From the NCBI GenBank assembly GCA_000828075.3, contig JXCB02000002.1, positions 1,389,400 through 1,453,399 of the forward strand: a stretch of DNA of 64,000 nucleotides, read 5' to 3'. The position numbers and the translations under genes are program-made. The notes under the pieces were generated by a model. The model made no database searches. It had not been told where the DNA came from and saw nothing but the letters and a program-made list of their open reading frames with translations. Numbering within the stretch: the first letter of the stretch is position 1; every line of letters starts with the position of its first letter. This DNA is from Tolypothrix campylonemoides VB511288. GTDB lineage: Bacteria; Cyanobacteriota; Cyanobacteriia; Cyanobacteriales; Nostocaceae. Below, one piece after another: positions 9,215-18,287 of this stretch.

Positions 9215-10381
9215 ATGCCCAATCAATCGACTGAAATGTCTACTCAAACCTCTAGTCCGTTACTGGTTTCGGTAGCTCCAGCAAAGGTGATCCGTGGATC
9301 ACATATATTAACACAAGCAAGTGATGCGATCGCCCGGTTGGGAAGTCGTCCCCTGATTGTAGGAGGTGAACGTACTCTTGCTGTCACCCAGGAAAATCTG
9401 CAACCACTTCTAAAACACCAAAGGATGCATATTGCCCAAGCCTGCTATGCTCCTGATTGTAGTGAAGCCAGCTTGAAAGCATTACACAAAGCAGCAAAAG
9501 AACATAAAGCTGATGTGATTATCGGTATTGGTGGTGGTAAAGCACTCGATACGGCGAAATTAATCGCTCATCAATTGGAGTTACCAGTCGTCACAATTCC
9601 TACCTCAGCGGCGACGTGTGCGGCTTGGACTGCGCTGTCGAATGTGTATTCTGATGAAGGGGCATTTCTCTATGATGTCGCATTGGCAAGTTGTCCAGAT
9701 TTACTGATACTCGATTACGACTTGATAAAAACTGCCCCGCAACGTACGCTTGTAGCAGGAATTGGGGATGCGATCGCCAAATGGTATGAAGCCTCAGTCA
9801 GCAGCGGACACTCAGAACAAACCTTAATTATTGCTGCAGTTCAACAAGCACGAGTTTTGCGAGATATCCTTTTCCAAAAATCTGCTGCTGCACTTAAAGA
9901 ACCAGGTAGCGAAGCTTGGCAACAAGTTGTCGATGCAACGGTTCTCCTAGCTGGTGTCATTGGGGGACTAGGAGGCGCACAATGCCGTACCGTAGCGGCT
10001 CATGCTGTGCATAATGGTTTAACTCACATTTGTAAAAGTGGCAGCATTCATGGCGAAAAAGTTGCTTATGGCATCTTAGTGCAACTGCGTTTAGAAGAGA
10101 TGGTACAGGGCAATCAGCTCGCAGCCGCAGCACGGCAACAATTATTAAAGTTTTATGCAGAGATAGGATTACCCCAAAAATTGGGCGATTTAGGATTAGG
10201 GAACATCACCTTAAACGAATTGCAAAAAGCTGCTGAAATTGCTGTATCTGCTGATTCTGACATCCACCGACTCCCATTCAAAGTTGCAGTAGAACAATTG
10301 ATGGCGGCGATGGTTTCCACCACTGCGCCAGTAGAAGGACGCACTCATATGGTGACATCTGTTGTGAATGAGGCTGATTAA
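9215..10381 (+). CDS. Iron-containing alcohol dehydrogenase family protein, GldA-like
   Basis: Numbering below counts from the TTG at 9200 that opens the frame; I prefer the ATG at 9215, six codons in. The NAD-binding glycine loop is IIGIGGGKALDTAKLIA (about 107-123), followed by VTIPTSAATCAAWTALS. The metal ligands expected for glycerol dehydrogenases are present: Asp190 in GIGDAIAKWYE, His in AAHAVHNGLTH (268/271) and His284 in HGEKVAYG. The protein is of normal family length. The activity is NAD-dependent oxidation of a polyol or reduction of a carbonyl; the true substrate in cyanobacteria is not known. The aminotransferase gene follows after 90 bases on the same strand. Confidence 0.85.
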   Translation: MPNQSTEMSTQTSSPLLVSVAPAKVIRGSHILTQASDAIARLGSRPLIVGGERTLAVTQENLQPLLKHQRMHIAQACYAPDCSEASLKALHKAAKEHKADVIIGIGGGKALDTAKLIAHQLELPVVTIPTSAATCAAWTALSNVYSDEGAFLYDVALASCPDLLILDYDLIKTAPQRTLVAGIGDAIAKWYEASVSSGHSEQTLIIAAVQQARVLRDILFQKSAAALKEPGSEAWQQVVDATVLLAGVIGGLGGAQCRTVAAHAVHNGLTHICKSGSIHGEKVAYGILVQLRLEEMVQGNQLAAAARQQLLKFYAEIGLPQKLGDLGLGNITLNELQKAAEIAVSADSDIHRLPFKVAVEQLMAAMVSTTAPVEGRTHMVTSVVNEAD

Positions 10382-10471
10382 ACGACACCCGACACAGAGA
10401 AACGACGAGTTGGCTGGATAATTTATAATTCTGCGTTTCTCATTTATAATTGATAATTAATAATTCTTTCG

Positions 10472-11656
10472 ATGACATTAGATTGGATTGCCCCAGCGCA
10501 GCGCATACAGCAATTACCACCCTACGTATTTGCTCGTCTTGATGAACTCAAGGCTAAAGCACGAGAGCAAGGGTTGGATTTGATTGATTTGGGCATGGGA
10601 AACCCGGATGGCGCAACACCGCAACCAGTAATAGAAGCGGCGATCAAAGCTTTGCAAAATCCGGCAAATCATGGCTATCCTCCTTTTGAGGGGACAGCGA
10701 GTTTCCGCAGCGCCATCACAAACTGGTATCGTCGGCGTTATGGAGTCGATTTAGATCCAGATAGCGAAGCTTTGCCTCTTCTTGGTTCTAAAGAAGGATT
10801 GGCGCATCTTGCCATAGCTTACATTAATCCTGGTGACTTAATTTTAGTCCCTTCTCCGGCATACCCTGCTCATTTTCGTGGTCCAGTCATTGCTGGGGGC
10901 AAAGTTCACAGCTTAATTCTCAAACCAGAGAATGACTGGCTTATTGATTTGGCGGCAATTCCTGAGGATGTTGCTCAAAGCGCAAAGATTCTCTATTTTA
11001 ATTATCCTAGTAATCCGACAGCTGCAACTGCACCGCGTGAATTTTTTGAAGAAATTGTCGCCTTTGCCCGCAAATATGAGATTTTACTCGTGCATGACTT
11101 GTGTTATGCTGAGTTAGCTTTTGATGGCTATCAACCCACAAGTTTGTTAGAAATTCCGGGTGCCAAAGACATTGGCGTTGAGTTTCATACGCTTTCCAAA
11201 ACTTACAATATGGCAGGTTGGCGCGTCGGTTTTGTGGTAGGGAATCGTCATATTATTCAAGGTTTGCGGACGCTGAAAACAAACTTGGATTATGGCATTT
11301 TTGCGGCATTGCAAACCGCAGCAGAAACCGCATTGCAATTGCCAGACGAGTACTTACATGAGGTACAAGAACGCTACCGTACCCGCCGCGATTTTGTGGT
11401 TCAAGGTTTATCACAGTTGGGTTGGAATTTGAGTAAAACCAAGGCGACAATGTATCTGTGGGTTCCTTGTCCGGTTGGCGTCAGTTCCACAGATTTTGCT
11501 CTTAAGGTGTTGCAGCAAACTGGTGTTGTTGTCACGCCAGGTAATGCTTTTGGCGTTGCAGGTGAAGGGTATGTGCGAATCAGCTTGATTGCGGAGTGCG
11601 ATCGCCTCGGTGAAGCATTGCACCGTTTCAAGCAAGCTAATATCCGCTTTCAATAA
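10472..11656 (+). CDS. Class I/II PLP aminotransferase (AspC/DapL-like)
   Basis: A 394-residue fold-type I aminotransferase. GMGNPDGATP near residue 41 binds the substrate carboxylate region, NYPSNPTAA (177-185) and HDLCYAEL are PLP-contact motifs, and the Schiff-base lysine is Lys243 in HTLSKTYNMAGWRVGF. ARG-type residues YVRISLIAE near the end bind the alpha-carboxylate. Relatives are annotated as aspartate, alanine or LL-diaminopimelate aminotransferases; I cannot separate these by eye. It is of full length with an ATG start and may be co-transcribed with the dehydrogenase gene. Confidence 0.85.
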   Translation: MTLDWIAPAQRIQQLPPYVFARLDELKAKAREQGLDLIDLGMGNPDGATPQPVIEAAIKALQNPANHGYPPFEGTASFRSAITNWYRRRYGVDLDPDSEALPLLGSKEGLAHLAIAYINPGDLILVPSPAYPAHFRGPVIAGGKVHSLILKPENDWLIDLAAIPEDVAQSAKILYFNYPSNPTAATAPREFFEEIVAFARKYEILLVHDLCYAELAFDGYQPTSLLEIPGAKDIGVEFHTLSKTYNMAGWRVGFVVGNRHIIQGLRTLKTNLDYGIFAALQTAAETALQLPDEYLHEVQERYRTRRDFVVQGLSQLGWNLSKTKATMYLWVPCPVGVSSTDFALKVLQQTGVVVTPGNAFGVAGEGYVRISLIAECDRLGEALHRFKQANIRFQ

Positions 11657-11691
11657 AAGTATACGTCTTTTGGGCGACTTTGCGTAGGATA

Positions 11692-11776
11692 CACACAGAT
11701 GCTTTTATCTGTGTGCATCTGTGGTTTTATAAAAAAGATGATTCGGTTTCGCGCAAAGACGCAAAGGCGCAAAGAA
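11692..11776. repeat. Hairpin and CGCAAAG short repeat cluster
   Basis: Arms CACACAGAT (11692-11700) and ATCTGTGTG (11707-11715) make a perfect 9-bp stem with a 6-base loop. From about 11752 the sequence repeats the unit GCAAAGACGCAAAGGCGC. Both are common dispersed intergenic repeats in filamentous cyanobacteria. The ORF that runs through them is not a gene. Confidence 0.75.
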
Positions 11777-11935
11777 GAACACTAAAGAAAGTTCGGGAGT
11801 GCAAGAAGTTTCATAAACTTGGCTTGAAAATAGGAGAGCAACCAAAGAACTTAGTCCAGAGTCAGATGGCAATTAGAAGTTTCTAAAGCTAAAATTACCG
11901 ATTAAGCCAATTGTTTTGGAAACATCTGAGCTATT

Positions 11936-12982
11936 GTGATTAATCAACACTCTGATAACCTTTTCAATCCTCAATTGAAAAAAACATTAGTTGAGGGTTA
12001 CAAATTTGGCTGGTTTGATTGGTTTTGTCTGTGGTATCCTCCTGGTTGGTTGATTATATTCAATCGTCACTGGCAGCATTATCATCAAGATCCAGATGGT
12101 TGGAATTGGTTGGAATACGGGTTATTTTTGATTCCCGGCGGATTTTACATAGCACTTCTTATTCGCTGGATACGGATTGGCTGTCGTTCACCTCGTAGTG
12201 AAATAGGTGAATTTGACCCAAATTATCAAAAAGCTTTTCGAGATGAAGTTATTGCTCCAATTATTAAATATTATTTTCGCGGAGAGTTGCAGCAAATTGA
12301 AAATTTGCCACAAACAGGACCAATGATTGTGGCAATGAATCATGCAGGAATGTGTTTTCCTTGGGACTTTTTAACGTTAGGTTATCTATTAAGTAAAACA
12401 CGAGGATGGTTGGTGCAACCACTTGCTGGTGTCTCTTTGTTTGACCATTCTTGGGTCATTTGGTGGTTACCACCCGGATGGTCAAAGGTTATGGGTGGTG
12501 TGAGAGCAGAGTTAGATGATTTTGAGACGGCGATGCAAGAGCGCAAAATTCTCTTGTATGCACCAGAAGGTTTACGCGGACCAAAGAAAGGTTGGAGAAA
12601 ACGCTATCAACTAGAAACGTTTAATTCGAGTTTTATTCAATTAAGCCAACGTTATCAAGTTCCTATCTTGCCTGTTATTTGCATTGGTAATGAAAATTTA
12701 CATTGTTGGACGTTTAATATTAAAAAGTTGCAAAGGCTATTAAATTTACCATTTTTGCCAATATCACCTTTGATGCCATTATTTATTCTCTTTCCATCAA
12801 TGGGAGTTTGGGCGATGAGAAGTCGCTTGCGTTATTTTATTCAACCTTTGCATACAGCCGAGTTAAAGGAAGGAAAGACAGAAAGAACAGAGGCTTATAC
12901 AAAAGCACAACTATTACGAGAAAAGCTGCAATATCAAATCAATCAGTTGTTAAGTATTAAAGTTAGAAGTGAAGAGTTTTGA
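11936..12982 (+). CDS. PlsC-like glycerolipid acyltransferase family protein
   Basis: A 348-residue protein. The acyl-acceptor block is MIVAMNHAGMCFPWDFLTLG (about 121-140): a histidine followed by a later aspartate, but spaced more widely than the textbook HX4D. The second block, LLYAPEGLRGPKKGWR (about 200-215), corresponds to the FPEGTR motif. The N-terminal part is rich in Trp and has two hydrophobic segments near 31-44 and 60-80, so it is membrane-attached. It probably transfers an acyl chain in lipid synthesis; the acceptor is unclear because of the altered motif spacing. The start is GTG at 11936. Confidence 0.75.
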   Translation: MINQHSDNLFNPQLKKTLVEGYKFGWFDWFCLWYPPGWLIIFNRHWQHYHQDPDGWNWLEYGLFLIPGGFYIALLIRWIRIGCRSPRSEIGEFDPNYQKAFRDEVIAPIIKYYFRGELQQIENLPQTGPMIVAMNHAGMCFPWDFLTLGYLLSKTRGWLVQPLAGVSLFDHSWVIWWLPPGWSKVMGGVRAELDDFETAMQERKILLYAPEGLRGPKKGWRKRYQLETFNSSFIQLSQRYQVPILPVICIGNENLHCWTFNIKKLQRLLNLPFLPISPLMPLFILFPSMGVWAMRSRLRYFIQPLHTAELKEGKTERTEAYTKAQLLREKLQYQINQLLSIKVRSEEF

Positions 12983-13324
12983 GTTCGTTGTAGGGGCACA
13001 AAGTTTTGCTCATTGGTGTCAACAATTACGTTCCAACTGGGAGCATCCCAATTTTACACACTTGCCATTCTGCCCTCACCCCCAACCCCTCTCCCAGATG
13101 GGGAGAGGGGAGTCAAGTTCTACTCTTATTCCCCTTCTCCCCATGGGAGAAGGGGTTAGGGGATGAGGGTAAGTAAGGTTTTTGCTTGCTTTGGGATGCT
13201 CCCTTCCAACTTTTATTCCACATTGATTTACCCCACCCCTTAATCCCCTCCCCGCAAGCGGGGAGGGGAGGTTTTGGCGCAAGACAAAACCGGGGTGGGG
13301 TGAAGCAGCTTCGGGAGCAAGTAT
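12983..13324. repeat. Cluster of three GC-rich palindromic repeats
   Basis: Three hairpin-forming units lie in a 342-base gap: 13086-13110 (CCCCTCTCCC with reverse arm), 13131-13155 (CCCCTTCTCCC with reverse arm) and 13245-13268 (CCCCTCCCCGC with reverse arm). The last is embedded in a unit starting ACCCCACCCCTTAATCCCC that recurs inverted at about 29109-29178. These are dispersed repeats, not genes. Confidence 0.85.
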
Positions 13325-14011
13325 TTATACAGAAGCACCAAAGCGGTATCCTTTACCGTACACAGTATGAATTAATTGTGTTTCCCCAGCTTGTTCAATC
13401 TTGCGCCGCAGCAGACGAATTAATGCAGCAATGACATTGCTGCTAGGAGGTTCGTCATCTTTCCAGAGATATTGGAGAATCTGCGCGTGAGTAAGCAATT
13501 GTCCTGTATTTTCCATAAAATATTGCAAAAGTTGGCTTTCTTTTTCTGATAAGTCGATAATCCTGCCTCCACGATAAGCGACTTGGTTTTCGCTATCGAG
13601 TTCTAAGTCCGCTACCGTAAGCCTTTGAGTTGTTGTACCGTAGCTTGGTGAACCGGAACGACGCAATAAAGCGCGAACTCGTGCGAGTAACTCCCGCAAC
13701 TCAAAAGGTTTGACCAAATAGTCGTCCGCACCTGCATCCAAACCTTGTACTCGGTCATCGAGAGTATCTTTAGCGGTAAGAAATAAGACGGGTGTGGTTT
13801 TGCCTTGGCGTCGTAATTCCTGACAAATTTCCAACCCGGTTTTACCAGGCAGCATCCAATCTAAAATCAGTAAGTCATAACTGCCGCCTTGTGCAAGTTG
13901 GCTACCACTTGTCCCATCATAAGCCGCATCAACGGTGTATCCCTCACGAGTTAGCAAGCGACTCAAAGGGTCTGTTAATTCAACTTCATCATCAACAACC
14001 AAAATTCGCAT
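13325..14011 (-). CDS. OmpR-family response regulator
   Basis: A 228-residue regulator with an N-terminal receiver (1-118) and C-terminal winged helix (about 128-226). The acidic pocket is Asp8/Asp9, the phosphoacceptor is Asp51 in LLILDWMLPG, and the conserved Lys is in DYLVKPFELRELLARVRALL. The effector ends with VYGKGYRFG, the usual wing. No kinase gene is adjacent, so it is an orphan here; the partner is not known. It is divergent from hisG, with 79 bases between the starts, so the two may share a control region. Confidence 0.9.
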   Translation of the reverse strand: MRILVVDDEVELTDPLSRLLTREGYTVDAAYDGTSGSQLAQGGSYDLLILDWMLPGKTGLEICQELRRQGKTTPVLFLTAKDTLDDRVQGLDAGADDYLVKPFELRELLARVRALLRRSGSPSYGTTTQRLTVADLELDSENQVAYRGGRIIDLSEKESQLLQYFMENTGQLLTHAQILQYLWKDDEPPSSNVIAALIRLLRRKIEQAGETQLIHTVYGKGYRFGASV

Positions 14012-14090
14012 GGTTAGCCATTAGTTAGCCATCTGTACTTAGCTATCAGATATTATTATTTTGCTGATTGCTCAACGCTGACTGCTACTT

Positions 14091-14735
14091 ATGCTAACTG
14101 TTGCATTGCCGAAAGGGGAACTTCTTAAAAATAGCATCCGCATCTTACAAGATGTGGGATTCGATTTTAGTGCTTTTTTGGACTCAAGTAACCGCCAACT
14201 TCAGATTTCCGACTCTAGCGGTAAAGCTAAAGGGCTGCTGGTGCGATCGCAAGATGTGCCAGTTTATGTGGAATATGGTCAGGCACAGCTCGGTATCGTC
14301 GGTTACGATGTGTTGCGGGAGAAAAAGCCGCAAGTCGCCCACCTGATTGATTTGCAGTTTGGACTTTGTCGAATGTCGGTGGCGGTAAAGCAATCAAGCC
14401 CTTACCGTTCGGCACTAGAATTACCAGCTCATGGTCGAGTCGCTTCTAAGTATGTCAATAGTGCGCGAGAATATTTCCACAACCTGGATTTACCTGTAGA
14501 AATTGTACCGCTATATGGTTCTGTGGAATTAGGTCCGATTACGGGAATGTCAGAGGCGATTGTGGATTTGGTTTCCACAGGGCGAACCTTGCGCGAGAAT
14601 GGTTTGCTTGAGATTGAAACTTTGTTTGAAAGTACGGCAAGATTGATTGCCCATCCTTTGAGTTATCGGTTGAACACGGGTAATTTGCTTGGATGCGTTG
14701 AGCAACTGCGCTCAACAGTTCTGTCTACAGTTTAA
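14091..14735 (+). CDS. hisG: ATP phosphoribosyltransferase, short form
   Basis: HisG catalyses the first step of histidine synthesis, joining ATP and PRPP. The 214 residues open [20 protein letters not shown], carry [15 protein letters not shown], and have the PRPP-loop region [20 protein letters not shown]. The length fits the short HisGS form that lacks the regulatory domain and needs HisZ as partner; no hisZ lies in the window. The ATG follows closely on the divergent regulator's promoter region. Confidence is high. Confidence 0.95.
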   Translation: MLTVALPKGELLKNSIRILQDVGFDFSAFLDSSNRQLQISDSSGKAKGLLVRSQDVPVYVEYGQAQLGIVGYDVLREKKPQVAHLIDLQFGLCRMSVAVKQSSPYRSALELPAHGRVASKYVNSAREYFHNLDLPVEIVPLYGSVELGPITGMSEAIVDLVSTGRTLRENGLLEIETLFESTARLIAHPLSYRLNTGNLLGCVEQLRSTVLSTV

Positions 14736-14836
14736 ATCTAATGCAGCGGGCGTTTCCAAAACGAACGCTCTTGTTTTATGAGCCACGCGTTAAAGTAGTG
14801 TCATTTGCAGTGTTCTAACAAGTCAACGCCCCTAAG

Positions 14837-14860
14837 GGCGCTGTTCCTTGCCCAATCACG
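14837..14860. repeat. 24-bp dispersed repeat, copy 1
   Basis: The segment begins GGCGCTGTTCCTTGCC and recurs without mismatch at 38981-39004, also intergenic. It looks like part of a longer dispersed repeat. Confidence 0.7.
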
Positions 14861-14893
14861 TTATCCTGGCAATAGTTACAGCAATGGGTTACA

Positions 14894-14926
14894 AGATCCC
14901 CGACTTCTTAAAGAAGTCGGGGATCT
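14894..14926. repeat. 33-bp perfect palindrome, AGATCCCCGACTTCTT family, copy 2
   Basis: Arms AGATCCCCGACTTCTT and reverse complement around one A. It differs from the copy at 3332 by a compensated T-to-C / A-to-G change in both arms, so the stem is kept. Confidence 0.9.
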
Positions 14927-15141
14927 GACCCCTAGTTGTCTACACAGTGTAGTAGTCTCCACTAAGAACTGTTACAAAACTCAAGCTACTCTTATAAAAG
15001 TGGTATATTGCATCTACCCAAAGTAGTATAAAATATAAGAAGTATCAACATAAACTCATCATAAACTACCTTTTTTACTAAGAAAAAGAGCAAAGTATTA
15101 AGAAATTATTAAGTAACTTTAAAAAGTTTTAAGAAATATTT

Positions 15142-17667
15142 ATGTTAGCGCTCATGACTCATGACGAAGCGGCGAGGCTTGAAGCCCTCCGGCAGTACCG
15201 AATTCTTGACACTGAACCCGAAGAACCCTACAACAATATTGCCCAGTTAGCTGCCTACATTTGTGGGACTCCCATAGTCCTGGTCAATTTTATTGATGAA
15301 AACCGCCAGTGGTTTAAGGCAAAAATAGGTTTGGATGTTTCAGAAATGCCCCGTAGCGTCGGATTGTCTTACCTTTGCCAGGAACGACAGGATGTAGTGG
15401 TCATTTCTGATACTTGGGTTGATGAACGCTTCGCCAAGAATTCGGTGGTTGTGTCATATCCATATGTGCGGTTTTATGCAGGTGTACCCCTAATTACCCC
15501 AAACGGAGATATGGTGGGGACTCTTTGCGCTATTGACCAAGTGCCACGCCAACTCAGCGACAAACAAGTGGAAGCGCTTGTAGCACTAGCCCGCCAGGTA
15601 ATTAGCGAACTCGAGCTTCGGCGTAATTTAGCTGAGGTATCGCGTGTTGCCGAGGACCTCAAGCGTACGGAGGCGAAACTGGCACACAGCGAAAACCTTC
15701 TCCGTACAATCATTGAGTCAGAACCAGAGTGTGTAAAACTGCTTGCTAAAGATGGCACAGTACTGGAAATGAATCCGGCTGGACTGGCGATGGTTGAAGC
15801 TGATTCGCTTGAACAAGTCCAGGGACAATGCGTTTATCCCATAATCGCTGCTGAGCATCGCCAAGATTATATAGCACTGATCCAGAGGGTTTTCCAAGGC
15901 GAATCGGGGGTGCTGGAGTTTGAAATTGTTGGACTGAAAGGCACTCGTCGCTGGTTGGAAACCCACGCTGTTCCCCTGCGTGATTCTGAGAGAGAAATTA
16001 TTGCTTTGCTAGCAGTGACGCGTGACATCACTGAACGCAAGCGAACTGAAGCATCTTTGCGCGAGAGCGAACAACGTTTGAAGCTGGCATTGCACACAGC
16101 TAAACTCGGTTCCTGGGAGCTAGATCTGAAAACGGGCGAGTTATCTTCCTCCAACGAGGGTAAGGCAAACTTTGGTCTACCCGCTGAAGCTGAGTTTTCT
16201 TACACTGCGTATGAACACATTCATCCTGGCGATCGCGCCTACGTCCAAGAGTCTGTGCAACAAGCTTTAGAGCAACGCAAAGATTATGAAGCAGAGTACC
16301 GGATTATCTGGTCGGATGATAGCGTTCATTGGGTACTGGCACGAGGTACTGGAATTTACGATGCTGATGGAAATCCGACTCGGATGATTGGTGTTACGCT
16401 TGACATCACTGAGCGCAAGCAAGCAGAAGAAGAATCAAAGCGTCAAAGCAAGCGTTCTCAACTGTTTACCGAAATTACCCTCAAAATTCGTCAATCTTTA
16501 CAACTTGAGACAATTCTCCAAACTGCAGTCACCGAAGTCCAAAAACTCCTGCACGCTGATCGAGTTCTGATCTTTCGGCGGTGGGGAGATGGTTCGGGAA
16601 CTGTGGTGCAAGAGGCAGTGCTGCCAGGTTTTCCTGTAGTCTTGGGAAAAGATCTCCTCGACCCTTGCTTTGAAAGAGACTATCAAGAACCTTATCGTCA
16701 AGGAAGAGTCAGTGCGATCGCCAATCTGGAAACAGCAAACATTCAACTTTGCCATAAAGAATTTCTTGCACAGTTTGGTGTCAAAGCTAACTTGGTAGTA
16801 CCGATTCTGCAAAGGGACAACTTGTGGGGTTTGCTGATTGCTCATCAATGTGAGCGTCCCCGAAATTGGAACACCGCAGAAATTGAGTTGTTGCAACAGT
16901 TGGCAAACCAAATAGGCATCGCCTTATCTCAAGCGCAACTTTTGGAACAAGAAACCCGCCAACGTCAGGAACTGGCTCGTTCCAATGCGGAATTAGAACA
17001 ATTTGCCTACGTTGCTTCTCATGACTTGCAAGAACCGTTGCGAATGGTGGGGAGTTACTTGCAGCTTTTGGAGCGACGATACAAAGACAAGCTTGATGAT
17101 CGGGCGAATGAGTTTATCGACTACGCTGTAGACGGAGCACGCCGGATGCAGACACTGATCAATGACTTGTTGAGCTATTCGCGTGTCAGCACTAGGGGTC
17201 AGCCCTTTCAACGAGTTGATTGTAATGCTGTCCTCAACAACGCTCTCGCCAATCTCAAATTTGCTATTGAAGAAAGCGGCGCAGTCATCACCCGCGATAC
17301 TTTGCCGGAAGTGATGGCGGATGCTACGCAACTGTCGCAGTTGTTTCAGAACTTGATTGCTAATGCTATCAAATTCAAGAGCGAACAACCGCCCCAAATC
17401 CATATTGAGGTTGAACGCACAGAGGAACAATGGCGATTTGCAGTGCGCGATAATGGTATTGGCATCGAACCTCAATATGCGGAGCGCATTTTTATAATTT
17501 TTCAGCGGTTGCACACCAGAGATAAGTACCCCGGTACTGGCATCGGCTTGGCAATATGTAAGAAAATTGTGGAACGGCACGGTGGAAACATCTGGATTGA
17601 GTCGCAACCGCAACATGGTGCAACTTTCTTCTTTACAATTCCTGATCGAGCCGCAAACCAATTGTGA
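15142..17667 (+). CDS. Cyanobacteriochrome-type sensor histidine kinase (GAF-PAS-PAS-GAF-HisKA-HATPase)
   Basis: Domains in order along the 841 residues: GAF (about 15-155), short coiled coil, PAS (185-300), PAS/PAC (305-425), GAF (440-600), HisKA with His627 in [12 protein letters not shown], and HATPase_c (730-838; [25 protein letters not shown]). The second GAF has both bilin cysteines of DXCF cyanobacteriochromes: Asp507-Pro-Cys509-Phe and Cys537-His538 in [20 protein letters not shown], 28 residues apart, then [10 protein letters not shown]. This implies a covalently bound bilin and light sensing, most likely blue/green. The stop overlaps the next receiver gene by 4 bases. No membrane segment is present, so it is a soluble kinase. 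Bilin binding is inferred, not shown. Confidence 0.85.
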   Translation: MLALMTHDEAARLEALRQYRILDTEPEEPYNNIAQLAAYICGTPIVLVNFIDENRQWFKAKIGLDVSEMPRSVGLSYLCQERQDVVVISDTWVDERFAKNSVVVSYPYVRFYAGVPLITPNGDMVGTLCAIDQVPRQLSDKQVEALVALARQVISELELRRNLAEVSRVAEDLKRTEAKLAHSENLLRTIIESEPECVKLLAKDGTVLEMNPAGLAMVEADSLEQVQGQCVYPIIAAEHRQDYIALIQRVFQGESGVLEFEIVGLKGTRRWLETHAVPLRDSEREIIALLAVTRDITERKRTEASLRESEQRLKLALHTAKLGSWELDLKTGELSSSNEGKANFGLPAEAEFSYTAYEHIHPGDRAYVQESVQQALEQRKDYEAEYRIIWSDDSVHWVLARGTGIYDADGNPTRMIGVTLDITERKQAEEESKRQSKRSQLFTEITLKIRQSLQLETILQTAVTEVQKLLHADRVLIFRRWGDGSGTVVQEAVLPGFPVVLGKDLLDPCFERDYQEPYRQGRVSAIANLETANIQLCHKEFLAQFGVKANLVVPILQRDNLWGLLIAHQCERPRNWNTAEIELLQQLANQIGIALSQAQLLEQETRQRQELARSNAELEQFAYVASHDLQEPLRMVGSYLQLLERRYKDKLDDRANEFIDYAVDGARRMQTLINDLLSYSRVSTRGQPFQRVDCNAVLNNALANLKFAIEESGAVITRDTLPEVMADATQLSQLFQNLIANAIKFKSEQPPQIHIEVERTEEQWRFAVRDNGIGIEPQYAERIFIIFQRLHTRDKYPGTGIGLAICKKIVERHGGNIWIESQPQHGATFFFTIPDRAANQL

Positions 17668-18107
17668 ACTTTGAAGTGATTATGCCTATTGAGGTTTTGC
17701 TAGTAGAAGACAACCCTGGCGATGTGGAGTTAACCCGCATAGCCCTAGAAGATAGCAAAATCTCCGTGAATTTGAATGTAGCGGTTGATGGCGTAGAGGC
17801 TATGGCGTTCTTACATAAACAGGCAAATTATGCTAATATGCCTACCCCCGATATTATCCTGCTTGATTTCAATCTGCCTAGAAAAGACGGGCGAGAGGTG
17901 CTGGCAGAAATCAAAGCAGATAAAATCCTCAAGCGCATTCCTGTGGTTGTTTTAACAACATCTGGAGCTGAGGAAGATATCCTCAGAGCTTACAGCCTCT
18001 GTGCCAACTGCTATATCACTAAACCTGTTGACTTCGATCAGTTTGTCAAAATTGTACATTCTATAGAAAACTTTTGGTTCACTGTTGTCAAGCTACCACA
18101 GGAGTGA
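17664..18107 (+). CDS. Rcp1-type single-domain response regulator
   Basis: A 147-residue stand-alone receiver. Start region [20 protein letters not shown] gives the acidic pocket; the phosphoacceptor Asp is in [17 protein letters not shown], followed by [13 protein letters not shown] and the Lys in [12 protein letters not shown]. The NPGDVEL and LPRKDG patterns are those of Rcp1, the partner of Cph1-type phytochrome kinases. The frame opens at GTG 17664 inside the kinase stop (overlap GTGA); an ATG at 17682 is the alternative. The overlap makes it the obvious phosphoacceptor of the upstream kinase. Confidence 0.9.
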   Translation: MNFEVIMPIEVLLVEDNPGDVELTRIALEDSKISVNLNVAVDGVEAMAFLHKQANYANMPTPDIILLDFNLPRKDGREVLAEIKADKILKRIPVVVLTTSGAEEDILRAYSLCANCYITKPVDFDQFVKIVHSIENFWFTVVKLPQE

Positions 18108-18287
18108 GGGAGTGGGGGAGTGGGAGTGAGGGAGTGAGGGAGTGAGGGAGTGGGAGTGAGGGAGTGAGGGAGTGAGGGAGTGAGGGAGTGAGGGAGTGAG
18201 GGAGTGAGGGAGTGAGGGAGAAACTAATGACTAATGACTAATGACAATGACAAATGACTAATGACAAATGACCAATGACTAAAAATA
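18108..18287. repeat. Octamer (GTGAGGGA)n and heptamer (CTAATGA)n tandem repeats
   Basis: From the receiver's stop codon to about 18220 the plus strand repeats an 8-base GTGAGGGA unit with a few shortened copies. From about 18224 to 18280 it repeats a 7-base ACTAATG-type unit. Both belong to the short tandemly repeated sequences of filamentous cyanobacteria. They fill the whole space between the receiver and hybrid-kinase genes. Confidence 0.95.

Larger units (their letters stand above)
14736..15141. other. Repeat-bearing intergenic region before the sensor kinase
   Basis: No gene is supported. The region holds a 24-base segment (14837-14860) repeated exactly at 38981-39004 and a palindrome at 14894-14926. 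From about 15000 the DNA turns very AT-rich up to the kinase start and is the likely promoter zone of the sensory operon. Confidence 0.6.

Noticed and set aside
11680..11886. 68-codon plus-strand ORF
   Set aside because: It translates a hairpin and the CGCAAAG short repeat (SRKDAKAQR-type peptide), a well-known kind of false ORF in filamentous cyanobacteria.
13076..13434. Two ORFs on opposite strands around 13.1-13.4 kb
   Set aside because: They run through GC-rich palindromic repeats (PLTPSPMGRR / PLIPSPQAGRG-type peptides) or into the response regulator.
14805..15026. 73-codon plus-strand ORF
   Set aside because: Passes through two dispersed repeats, including a perfect palindrome.
18108..18287. 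Possible CRISPR array
   Set aside because: The units are 7-8 bases with no spacers; it is a tandem repeat.
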